Positions 21,811-32,722 of a DNA stretch of 64,000 nucleotides are shown here, piece by piece. Positions within the stretch are counted from its first letter, which is position 1; every line of letters starts with the position of its first letter. The stretch is from Daphnia pulex. Taxonomy: Eukaryota > Arthropoda > Branchiopoda > Diplostraca > Daphniidae. Below the pieces are notes generated by a model that did not search any database, was not told where the DNA came from, and worked only from the letters and a program-made list of their open reading frames with translations. The stretch spans positions 9,362,001 to 9,426,000 of the forward strand of contig NC_060025.1 of assembly GCF_021134715.1 (NCBI RefSeq), in the 5' to 3' direction. A program made the translations under genes and the position numbers.

Positions 21811-22365
21811 CAACAACATAACAAAAATTATTATCTAACTTGTCTCTCATTTATCCTAAAAATTTTTCATTGATTGTTTGTTTTCTCTCTCTTTTTTTTA
21901 AAAAATAATTTGATCCCTCATTTTTCCATGTGCTGATTGATCCGGCCCCGTCAAGGCTGTATACTGTTGATTGTCGATCCAGTTTTAAAGCAAAACAACA
22001 AATTTTAAAATAGGTGTGTGTGGTTTATTTCGCGTTTGCATCTTTTTGCGTCCAGGAAAATGTAAAATTGATAATACACGTGATCTGAGTTGATCGCTTG
22101 ATAACATATGCTTTTTTAGTTGAAACAATCAGCAGACCGCAGTTTCATTGATTGTAGGCTATCTCGATTTTGCTTCCACATTTGAATGCTAAAATCTGCA
22201 AGGTGTGTTTATTTGTTGATAGATGGCGTCGACTGTGTTTGTACATGCAGACGAATTGCCGGTTGAGAATTGCGAGGCACGCAACTTAAACTTGATGCTA
22301 GTTTTGCACGTGAATTTCCGTTCACGTTCGTAAGTCATTTGAAGGAAAAGTAAAACTACTTCGCG
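21811..22365. other. TEP 3' UTR and OXA1L promoter
   Basis: T-rich TEP 3' untranslated sequence is followed by the OXA1L upstream region. AGATGGCGT at 22221-22229, about 140 bp before the OXA1L start, is the same core seen upstream of ARMC8. No separate gene is visible. Confidence 0.5.
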
Positions 22366-24246
22366 ATGATGATTTCACAGACGACTCGACTCCTCCTCCT
22401 TCCTTTACGGAAACAGGTTACAAGTTTAAATTGTTGCCTTCAATTAAATTCTGTTCTAAACGGTTTCGTGTTTCTCATTTAGCTTACTTGCACGGTTCGT
22501 GCATCAGCAGTAGTGATCCCAGTAAAATCGTATCACACTCCAGCGTTTTCATCCATTTTCATCAGCCAGAGCAGAGTATCAAAGCTTATCGTCAAAGATT
22601 TCAATGTGAAATTTTGTAGTTCAAGGCAGCTGAGCCTTTCGTCTTATTCAAGGAATGGGGCACCACTGGGAGGAATTTCATCTGCAGCCGCAGTAACAAC
22701 CACCAACTCTTCAGTAAATTTCTTTAATTGTTAAAGGTCCCAAAAACGTTTTAACCTTTTTTGTTTTGTTTGACAGGAATTCATTGATATACCTGCTCCT
22801 CCAGTGCCAACATCAACAACATTAGAGACACTGTCAGATGCAGTTTCCTCAAGCAGTTTAGCAGAGCCCGCTTTTACAGAAATCGGGTTGGGAGGAATGT
22901 CCCCAAGTGGTCTGATCCAGAGTATTTTGGAATGGTTACATATTGGTGTGGACCTCCCTTGGTGGGGTTGCATTGCCATAGGTAAATTTTCTCAACTGAG
23001 TGGTACCATGGCAAGGATGATAAACTAAATACAACAATACTTGTAGGAGTCTTTACTGTCCGTACACTCATGTTTCCCCTGGTAATTAAAGCCCAGAGAA
23101 ATGCAGCCAAAATGACAAACAACATGCCACAACTGCAAGTCCTTCAGCAAAAAATGACTGATGCCAGACAGGCAGGAAATGCCATGGAAGGTATGTTGTT
23201 CACTACACAGGTTCCAAGTTTTTTTTCTCTCTATTTAGAATTTTCAAATTATTTTTGCGTCGTTTTGAAGCTGCACGGATGGGTTATGAAATCCAAAGTT
23301 TTATGAAAGAGAAAGGACTCAATCCCTTAAAAAATCTAATGGTGCCTCTTATTCAGGTAATAACTTAAAGTTTGTAAAATTGTAATCATCAATATATTTC
23401 ACAAAGACTTTTTTCTTTACAGGCACCAGTATTTATGAGTTTTTTCTTTGCCTTAAAAGGCATGGCCAATGCTCCAGTAGAGAGCATGCAGTACGGAGGA
23501 TTGTTTTGGTTTTCCGATCTTACAGTCTGTGATCCTTATTACATACTCCCTATGCTAACTAGCGTTACAGTGTGGGCTACAATGGAGGTATGTCTTCGTT
23601 TTGTCTTTTGATTCGACAGTAGAATTCTAAATCTTTTTGGCGTATTACAGTTGGGAGCGGATTCCGCCAAACTCTCGTCTCAAGGCTTTCCCCTGTTAAT
23701 TTATTTCTTCCGAGCCATCCCATTCATCATGTTCCCCATCACGATGAATTTCTCAGGAGTGAGTTGTATTAGTGCCTGATTTTTAAAAGGAGAACCAGAT
23801 TTTTACCACAATTTATTTCTAGGCTATTCTGTGCTATTGGTTGACGACTAATGTCATTTCACTCGTTCAAGTCGGTTTCCTTCGCCTTCCCAAAGTCCGA
23901 AGCTATTTCGATATCGATCCGATAGTTGTTGTTCAGCCAGTTAAAGGTGCTGGACCCAAAAAAGGATTCGTGGAGGGAATGAAAGAAGGTAAGTGCCGAT
24001 TTATTTTTAATGCATGGTTTTGTTGATGAATTAAAAATATTAAAACATAACTTTTTAAACATTTCAGCTTGGAATAATCAGAAAATCACCGCCGAACTTA
24101 ACGATCGCCAGCGTCTTATTGATTCAAATTTCAGACGTGCGGGTACTGGTCCAATTCAGAAAACTTATTCCTACAATCCAACAGCAGCACCGAAAGCACA
24201 GGAACTAGTCCAGAAAGGTTTCAAACAAACGAAGAAATCCGTGTAG
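22366..24246 (+). CDS. OXA1L: Mitochondrial inner-membrane insertase OXA1L (YidC/Oxa1 family)
   Basis: Exons 22366-22416, 22483-22713, 22777-22981, 23047-23190, 23271-23356, 23423-23587, 23651-23758, 23823-23988 and 24068-24246 join in frame. The N-terminus is rich in Arg, Ser and Leu with few acids, as expected for a mitochondrial targeting signal. The Oxa1 core follows: [35 protein letters not shown], then a coiled matrix loop, [20 protein letters not shown], the segment [19 protein letters not shown] (typical of the family), and further membrane helices. The C-terminal tail is basic ([10 protein letters not shown]), in line with ribosome contact. It inserts mitochondrially encoded proteins into the inner membrane. 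The ATG at 22366 is followed at once by a second one at 22369. AATAAA at 24353 is a likely poly-A signal. Confidence 0.94.
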
Positions 24247-24604
24247 TTTGAATTGTTTGAACGAAACAATATTTAGCTATTGAACTTGTTTATAGTAGAC
24301 TCTTTGCAATACAACACATTCGCAACCCGGTAGCGAATGAATGACCATCAAATAAAAACATTTTAGTTTTGTTAATGCCCTGATCAAATCCAAATGGACA
24401 ACTTCAACTGGTAGGAAAAAATGTATTTCTATTTTTATGTCCATCAACCGAAGGATTCACCTGTGAAAATAAAGTAGGTACATCCAAGGATAAGATAATA
24501 ATGTCGTTTTGATCAAGTGAAAAGTGAAAGCAAGTTATTTAAGTATTGGTTTCATTTGCTACTGTATTGGTAAAAGATTTGTAAGAATGTAGATTTATAT
24601 TTGT

Positions 24605-24736
24605 AAAGAATTTATTGGAATTCTATTGTCGCGTACTGTTCTATTGTATTAATATTATTAAAAATACCGGACAGTAGAACTCCAATAAATTCTTTAATTA
24701 TTTTCATGCCCGACAATAGAACTCCATTGAATTTTA
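24605..24736. repeat. Short inverted repeat with a third related arm
   Basis: 24605-24630 and 24670-24695 are reverse complements over 26 bp with two mismatches, separated by about 39 bp. A third degenerate arm in the same orientation as the second lies at 24711-24736. It can form a hairpin and may be a decayed MITE end. Confidence 0.6.
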
Positions 24737-24863
24737 AATATCTCAAATGTCCGACAATCCATCCACCCTTTATTCCTTTCCGTTCAGTCAAACATGGAAA
24801 TCGTGGAGGAATCTTTTAGCTCCGTCAGTAGGTGGCTAAAATCAAATTTGTCCCCCAGCCGCC

Positions 24864-24872
24864 AGGTGGCGC
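24864..24872 (+). promoter_or_regulatory. CTCF-type core AGGTGGCGC
   Basis: An exact match to the insect CTCF core AG(A/G)(G/T)GGCGC within CCGCCAGGTGGCGCGAG, in otherwise gene-free DNA after OXA1L. An insulator role is inference. Confidence 0.3.
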
Positions 24873-26745
24873 GAGTGTCGCCGAGAGCAGAGGACGAAAC
24901 ACGAAAGTGAAACGCCAAGTGAAAAGGTGTTCCAAATTCGTTGCGGAATTGCGGCGTCGATCTAAATTTTCAGCATTGAAATTTAATGGGTAAATTTTAA
25001 TTTTGATTTCTCAAATGTAATTAATCCTAGACGTTGCTGTGTGATTTTACAGGCAATCTGGCGTATTATTTCCACTTGGTTGATGGCAGGGGAACAATCG
25101 ATCACGTGGGCTGAAAGTCTGAAACTGCTTTCCATTTTGCCAAAACGTCGTCCTTTGTTAGCTGTACGGAAGTACGTCTCATCTCACGCAGAATCACTAC
25201 AGAGGTATTATAGCAATTTTGTTGGTCAATTTCCCTGCAATAATGCTAAAGATTTTATTAGTTGGTGTTCAGGTTGGAAATCCCGTTGCTTAACTGTTGC
25301 AGAATGTCAGACCCCGACAACAGCTGAGTATGGCTGGATCATTGCAGTGGTTTTGTTGCAGCCAGCTGGTGAAAGGTGTGATCGAGTCAAGTTGAGCTGC
25401 TGCATGCAGTTTATCGAGCTGGTGTTATCCTGAAGTGTCATTGCAGGAAGACTTTTGGAATGGTAAGTTGATTGAATTTATTGGTTGTAACTTGGGAAGT
25501 CTTGCGTCTTTTTTTTTTTAAATTCAACTGACAAGTAAACTGTGATGTGATGTAGACATTAAGTGGTGCTATTTCTTGCTTCCAAATTATAGTTTTCGTC
25601 AAAGATATCACATAGCGATCAGCTTCCTTTGATTTAACAAATTTCTTCTGATCAAACTAGAACAAAAATTTTCACTTTGTATTACCAACTTTTTCTAACA
25701 CTTAAGAATTAGATGTACAGAATTCTCTTTTCCTGGGATTTTATCTTCATTTAAAATTTCATTTGTCAATGGAATCTTGGAAAAATGTCATTTGTTTTAC
25801 ACGATTTATTTTGCATCTTAAGTTTGATCACGGAAAATAATATTCCTTTTTTCCCCATAGGACTTGGTGATACTTACACTATGCCTGTGCTGTTCAATGT
25901 GCAGTGGTTTTGCAGCCTGTTTCCAGTTGAGAGATGTGATTATGCAGCAGATACAGGATTACAGAAAAAGAACTGAAGTAGCTGTGCTGGAGTTCACCTG
26001 AAATTGCTGTGCCACAAGTGTTGCAGATAGTGTTTTGTTCCTCATAGAAGTTTATTTAAAGAGTCTGGAGATGATCAGCTACTTCTGCCTTTTAATTATG
26101 TAAAACTTCAAAGTTGTAAGAAATATACAAGTCGAGTGCTAAACATGATTTTATTATAAGCTATAAGACACAGCAAACAAAAAACTTGAAAAGGAATTGC
26201 TTTATTGTCCCACCTCCACCCACAATTCCACCACTTTTTACAATAACACATATATATACATACATACACTTAAGTTAACCCGTTGGCTGCCACGCCACAC
26301 AACCCATAGGTTGTTCTCTACTCTCTACGCGCCATGTCTGAAGGATCCATGACCAAGGTGGGACTTGCCATTGCTGACAAGTCCGGGCTGACAGGGAAGA
26401 TGGAATGCACGCATTTAGGAGGCCTCTAGGAGGCCCGTGCTAAGGAGGTAGGGGAGAACAAAGGCGTGGCAGACAACGGATTAACTAACACAAACACAAA
26501 TATTACCAACAATAAATGATGATCCGCGCTGACATTTTGGAGATAACGGAGATGTTTTGGTGTCCATCTTCTCGTCGTCTCCTCTGCATTACCTGAATAA
26601 ACACAAAACAATTGTTATTAAGTGAAATGCCAATAAAAGTTACATAATACAGATAGAACAATAGTCAGGTTTTTTGGCTCAAAGATTTGAAGATGCAATT
26701 TTTAGAACTTAAAATCAAGCTTGCAATATTGAGAATTGTAAACAG

Positions 26746-27134
26746 AACAAAGCTCACTTGCTAGTTTTTTGAAAATTTTCCGGAAGTATACCGGAAGTAA
26801 CCACAGCACCTCAACCATAGAGCTGTCGTCAAATTAAACCACATATTCGTGATCTCCATAAAATTTGGGGTCGATTAGATGTGATTTAAACGAAATCCAA
26901 AATTTGGGCAAAATCGAGAATTTTCCTGAACTATAGTTCAGGAAAATTCTCAAAACCGGAAGTACGAAAACGAACAAAAGAAAACATGAACTTTACCACA
27001 AATTTGATGAGGATCACGAATTTGTGGTTCTTTTGTGCGTGGAATGAATATTTACTGAACTACTGACTGAAATCAGAAAACCGGAAGTAGAAAAAAAAAA
27101 CACATTATTAAAATTCTAACAAGTGAACTTTGTT
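26746..27134. mobile_element. Foldback/MITE-like element centred on a 36-bp perfect palindrome
   Basis: The ends AACAAAGCTCACTTGCTAG and CTAACAAGTGAACTTTGTT are inverted repeats with two mismatches. The arms stay alignable inward: ACCACATATTCGTGATC pairs with GATCACGAATTTGTGGT-like sequence, and CCGGAAGTA occurs twice in the left arm and twice in the right, in the same orientation. The centre is a perfect palindrome at 26916-26951 (left half GAGAATTTTCCTGAACTA). The element has no coding capacity, so it would depend on a transposase elsewhere. Target duplication is not evident. Confidence 0.62.
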
Positions 27135-30100
27135 GGGGGAATAGTTATCTTCAGTTTTCACTAAAAAATTTCCACACAACAGCTGCCGATAACTGGTTAA
27201 AGAGATTTTAAAGTAACTGAAACTGACTGTTTCAACAGCTGACTATTATCGAAAAGCCATCTAGCGTTAGAAAAAAAACGTCTAAGAAACAATACGTTTG
27301 CGCGCAAGTAGGGAATGATTTCGGAATTATTACAGACACAAGTAAGTATACTATTAGAATAGATAATCTACGAAAATAAGTAAATTGTCGGGTACCTGGG
27401 CATAATCCCGTGGTGAGTGACTGCAGGTGTGTAACACGGCACGGAAGCGACCACTGAGGTGTTCCAACTCGTCAGTGAAGTAAGACAAGTTGTATTTTTG
27501 TGTACGAAGCGATGAAGCAGAAGCTGGATGAGCTTACGCCGGAAGATAGGGATGAAGCAGAACGTTGGTCATGGACAAAAGCCAGCGTTGGCTCAAGAAT
27601 ATCCGTGCCAGGACAGCATGATTCCACAAAGAAACTGCGTGCCTGTAAAAACAAATGTTTTACATTAATGAAAATATAAAAATGAATAAAGCATATCAAT
27701 CTTTACCTTTTCTAAGAAGCACACTGAAAAGTTCATGATGACAAAACCGTAAAAACGGAATTCACAGAAACCAACAGCATTACTCCACATGTTGAGATAA
27801 ATTTCTTGATGCTAAAGAAAGTGTCATGAAGTATTGCAGTAGCATGGTGATAGGTGGTTCACTCCTCACTCTTCATGTCACTAAAAAACTCTAAGTGGAA
27901 ATGGAACAAGGAAATTCTCTAAGTTATTTACAAATTTACACAAATTTACCTATAAGAAATAAAACTCTACCTTTCTCTTAGCTGGGTTGCCTTCTAAACC
28001 AAAGTAAAAACAGCCATAACAACAAACATGCTGTTGCAGGGTACACCACCAAAATTGCGAGATTCAGAACAGATCCTGTGGTTCATACAAGCAAGAATAC
28101 CTATGTTATATGAAAATCTGAATTGTAATGGTCTGGTAGCAGTAATGGGGAAATACCTTATCTCGGCACATTTATATTCCACTATATGTGCTCTTCAAAC
28201 ATGAGTTTTAGGCTTTTGACAGCATGCTGAGGATCTAATGGATGGAAATTGACTGAGCACTAAGTCAACTTGTTGGAATGACTGACAGCATGCATTTAGA
28301 ATTTGAAGAAATAAGTTGGTACATTAAAATAAGAAAACTAGGTAAAGATAAACCTACTTAAGATACGAAGTTAAATTTGGTATTTGAAATCACAGGAATA
28401 AATTAGCAAGAATTTGTTTCGCTCATATGGTTTCGTTTCACCACGAAAGAACAACATCGGCGACACTAGCGACATCTAGTAATGAGTTTTGAACCTTAAG
28501 TTGGTTGCACAGTCAAGTCACATCACAAACATGGCAGTACACTAGGCGTCAAAAAGTTTAACAACGGAGATCGAGTAACAAGTTAACTGTTTTTAAGTAA
28601 TAGATAAAACAATCTTTAGCTAATAATTCATACTGCATTCTTGACTAAATGTTTTCAGATAATTTCAGCTGAAATTTTCATGTACCTTGCCAACTAGCCT
28701 GTGCTTGTGACAATAGAAATGAAATGGTCTAATCCAATAATGCAAGCTCACAACCTATGTTTTCTGAAGAAAAATCATGTCGGTTGCAGGTTAGTTATTT
28801 TACCAAAAATACTTTGAATTACTGTGTTCTTTAAGACAATAATGTTCACATTCACTTTTCCCTTTCAAGTTGGAAATCTTCAAGATATTGATGCCTTCGC
28901 CAGATCCAATTCTTTGTTGCTGATGAGAGAGAGAATTCATCATTTTGTGTGAGACCGTTTTAATTATATGTAAATTTTGCTTTAGATTTTGCATTTAGAC
29001 TGAATGAGAACCATTTTGTTGCCCATCCAAGGATAAGGAAACTGGAAAAGGCCAACACCACCAACACTGTCAACAAGGTTCTTTGTTTGTTTACCCCTTG
29101 GCTGGTGAAAGATTGTTGTGCATCAAGTTAACCTGTGTCTGTTCCTTGTTGCTGGTGTGTTACGGAAGTTGCAGGAAGTATTTTGTTCAATTTGCATTAT
29201 GTCTGTAGATTTACAGCTAGTTTAAGTCTTACCTTCTTCTTCGTTCCAGTCTAATTCACACATGTAATTTTTCAGCCAGTCTGTTGAATTTGATGTGTAC
29301 AATTTTCTTTATTGGTATAATTATGATTAGGTTTAACTCTTGTAAATAACGTAAAGTGAGATTTATTTGTCTTTTCATTGACAGCATTTCCATTGATGTT
29401 GAAGATTAATTCATTTAATTTTGGTTATAGGTTTAGCGTTTATGTTCGCGTAGTTGCTTTCCGATGTGGCACGTTGTTGCAGCCTATGCTGGTGTCTGGT
29501 GAGAGATCTTTCTGCATCAAGTTCAACTGGTTGTTCCTTGGCGGTGGTGTTGTGTTACCAAAATTGCATCATCAATCATCATATTGTTAAATTGTCATTG
29601 TGTCTGCAGTTATCGTTCAGGAGTTAAGAAGGAACAAAAACAAATATGGGATGTTTATGTCAAACAAATAATAAACAGGTTTTCGGGATTGGGAAAGGAA
29701 AGTGGAGGATGTTGGAGGGAGGGGGTAATTCAAGTTTGGATAAAAAATCAGTTAATCTATAACCCTACAAACATATCCCTACCAATTAATCTCCAAACCC
29801 CACAAACTTATACCTTCCAATTCTTCAAACCCCACAAACATACACCTTTTAATCCTAAAATTTATATCCTAAACCACATAAACTAATGTTAAACCCTAAC
29901 AATGTGATGTCTGTAATAAATAAAAATTTTAATACAAAAACTGTTTTTTATTTTTATTTTTTTATATGTACAAAAAATTCAATAAACAGAGCGTCCGGTT
30001 CAATGCGGTTTACTACTGCACGAGTTAAAACGCAACCCGCCACCACCGCTGCGGCAATGAGACAAAAAGCGATGGTTTAGTTTTGCGGAAATCTGCATCG

Positions 30101-30640
30101 TCTTTGTAACTTTACTGACGGAGATTTCCACAAAAAATAAACCATGGCTATTTGTTTCATTGGGTAGTGGATGCATTGTTTTAACTCGCACATGCTGTTA
30201 TAGGACATGTCTACGGCCCCCAGAGATATTTATCTGGACCGAGAAGAAGAGAGAAGTACGAGGCAAGTTTTTCCGGGGAGATGTAGTCATACTAGGATTC
30301 CGGGTTAGACTCATGACCCTCCAAAAGTTTTCATCGGATCATGCGCCTTCCAAGTCCCCGTTCGACCAGAGCCCTCCCCTCCTCCTGGTTTCACAGCGGG
30401 TGAGTGACCACCGGCGGGCGTTGGTTAGTGGTTAGTTAGGGAAACGGGGCCACGGAAAAGAAGGGAGCCCAGATATGCACTTGTAATTTAATCTTACTAC
30501 ACAATTCAACAGTCTGGAATGACAGCATGCTCTCGTCGGTTTTCAGCAACGGATAAAGTCCACGATAAGTAGCGAAGGATTTACCCTGTTAGCAGAATGA
30601 ACATTTATTAGGATATCAATAAGATTCAAACAAGATTTTA
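27135..30640. other. Non-coding region with degenerate repeats
   Basis: No protein gene is supported. Two similar blocks at about 29098-29160 and 29490-29556 share GGTGARAGAT and GCATCAAGTT. 29758-29900 is a C/A-rich degenerate tandem stretch based on CCCCACAAACNTA. 30010-30205 holds an imperfect inverted repeat around ATGGTTTAGTTTTGCGGAAATC and its partner ATGGTTTATTTTTTGTGGAA-type arm. Open frames are short and unconserved. Confidence 0.4.
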
Positions 30641-31400
30641 ACGACAGAATAAGCAATACCTCAAATTAAGATGGCCCGCTTTAGAGAGTAAAAAGGGAGA
30701 TTCAAGGGTAGCAGTCAACAGGTTAGTAAACAAGTGCCGTTGTTGACTTTCTTGAAAGGACATGACTTCTCATAAAGTCAGCCATGCAAATTTAGAAACC
30801 TGGAGTTTAGATCCTGTAAATAAAAAGAGAAAAATGTCACAGCATTGTTTATAATTTGTGTCATCGATGTGTTTGACGTCTATGATCTAAAAGAATAAAC
30901 AATTATCATTATACACTCAAAAGAGTGTCTCTTATTTAAACATTAGATAGACATAATTGGAGATCAATACTTTAAATACATATTAGGCTGCAACGGCAAA
31001 AGTTCAGTGACATAATAAGTGAACTTACACATGAAACCACAGATCAGTTATCCAACAACAATTAATCTGGATGACAATAATTTTCAAAAAATTGAAGCAA
31101 CAGAAAACAATACCTCAAATCAAGAGGGCCTGTTTAAGGAAGTAAAAAGGGAGAATCAATGGTGGCAGCCAACGGTTGGCAAACAAGGAATCGTGTTGAC
31201 TGCATAGTCCTGTGCCTTTTTCTTGAAATTACATATGACTTCTCATAAAGTCTGTCATGTCAATTTAGAAACTTGTAACTTAGAACCTGTAAAAAAAAAA
31301 TACATATTAGACTACAATGAATAAAGTTCAGTGACATGACAAGTGAACCACACATGAAACCACCGATCAGTTCTCCAAAGTTCTCTAGATGTCTAGAAGA
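30640..31400 (+). repeat. Direct duplication of a unit of several hundred bp
   Basis: The block starting AGCAATACCTCAAATTAAGA at about 30652 recurs at about 31106 with a similar order of words (AAAAAGGGAGA, GACTTCTCATAAAGTC, ATTTAGAAAC). A second block containing AAAGTTCAGTGACATRA and CACATGAAACCAC recurs at about 31000 and 31328. This is a diverged tandem duplication with no evident coding function. Confidence 0.55.
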
Positions 31401-32722
31401 TGAAATGAGAGATTGGTCAATGCTGGAGTTGGTAATCTAGCAAGTCCAATACAAACAGCAGATAATTATGATGAATGAGTCGAAGAACATATGTTTCAGC
31501 AATCCTGTAAATAAAGCTAGTATTGGTTGTTACCTGTATCATTTTGACAGAACATTCAGTAGGATGTAATAATATTTAACAAAATAGTTGACGGTAGACT
31601 GCACGACCTTTTCGCGTTTCCTCCTGTAATGAGAAACATTAAGGTTATCCAACATATACACGGAATAGAACACATGAGATAGTCACTGTGAGTCTGTGAG
31701 ATGTTAATGGAAATTACCTCATAAGATTACCTCATAAGATTATACAGGTTTTCTCTCTGCGTTTTCAAATGATGCATGTTCCAATTCCAATGATGAAGAA
31801 GTTTCACATAAATCTTTAACTCAGGTCATTTCATTGCACCTCTACACGGTCACATCATCACATCATTATTCATCAAGGAGATTTCCAGGAACCACAAAAC
31901 ATGTAACAGATCGACACCTGTCAACAGTAAACACCTTCGTCTGCTCATGTTTAACGTAAACAACTGCAAAAAGAATGAAAAGCAACATTGCCGATTCATA
32001 GTGTCAAATTTTTTTATTAAGAAATTCTTTTTTTTTCATATTCAAAACGGGATCTTTAATTTCAACGGAAATATTTCAACGGAAATAGTTTCTATGAACA
32101 CTGCTCTGCTCATAATATTCTTCATAGCTTTTTACTTTGAAGTTTGTCGGTTAGGGTAATAGGTATCTTATCTTTCGCTTCGCGCTAAAATTTAAAAAAT
32201 ACCAATACAGCAACAAATGAAACCAATACATAAATATCTTGCTTTCACTTTGATCAAAACAACAAGTAAGGTAAGGTAAGGTAAGGTAAGTAAGGTGTAA
32301 GTAACTTCAACAATGCTTTTCAAGTATTTATTTTGAAACATAATGTATACAAATATACAACTTTGGGGGAACAATCGAATCCAAGAAGATTTGAACAATT
32401 CGGTGATAGATGGTTTAACAGCCTAACCATGGGCATGGAGATGGAGAGTAAGAGACTCTCCATACTCCTGCCCAAACACAATTTGGTAAATCAAATGTGA
32501 TTGAATTTTTACTTGAAACTGCGTCTCCTAGCGATGAAATCTGGAACAATCGCTACGATATAGACTATTTTAAGCTTTCAACGCTTGCTAGAGTAGTATC
32601 TCCAGAGATTTCTCTTTCTCTGGGTGGTATATCTGCTTCAGTCATGCTGCTGCTTGGCTACAACGCCAACTGGCCAGACAAAAACATTGTCCTTTCATAC
32701 TGAAATTTCGTAAAATTCGAAT
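31401..32722. other. Non-coding region with a small microsatellite
   Basis: ATTACCTCATAAG is repeated in tandem near 31717-31742, and an (AAGGT)n microsatellite lies at about 32267-32300. No gene is supported. The 3' part is the upstream region of the gene starting at 32723. Confidence 0.45.
32267..32300 (+). repeat. (AAGGT)n microsatellite
   Basis: About five tandem copies of AAGGT, ending in a broken copy. Confidence 0.8.

Larger units (their letters stand above)
24247..26745. other. Non-coding region with short inverted repeats and a possible ncRNA
   Basis: An OXA1L 3' end is followed by inverted repeats at 24605-24736 and a CTCF-like core, AGGTGGCGC, at 24864-24872. From about 25,050 to 26,050 there are open frames without recognisable similarity. 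The words GCAGTGGTTTTG and GAGATGTGAT-like strings recur at 25343-25385 and 25900-25942. On the minus strand, a CAATAAAG signal at about 26199-26206 could end an antisense transcript. No protein gene is supported. Confidence 0.4.

Noticed and set aside
25041-25433. 130-codon plus-strand open frame after OXA1L
   Set aside because: Trp/Cys-rich composition without similarity, and it contains repeat words shared with other non-coding segments.
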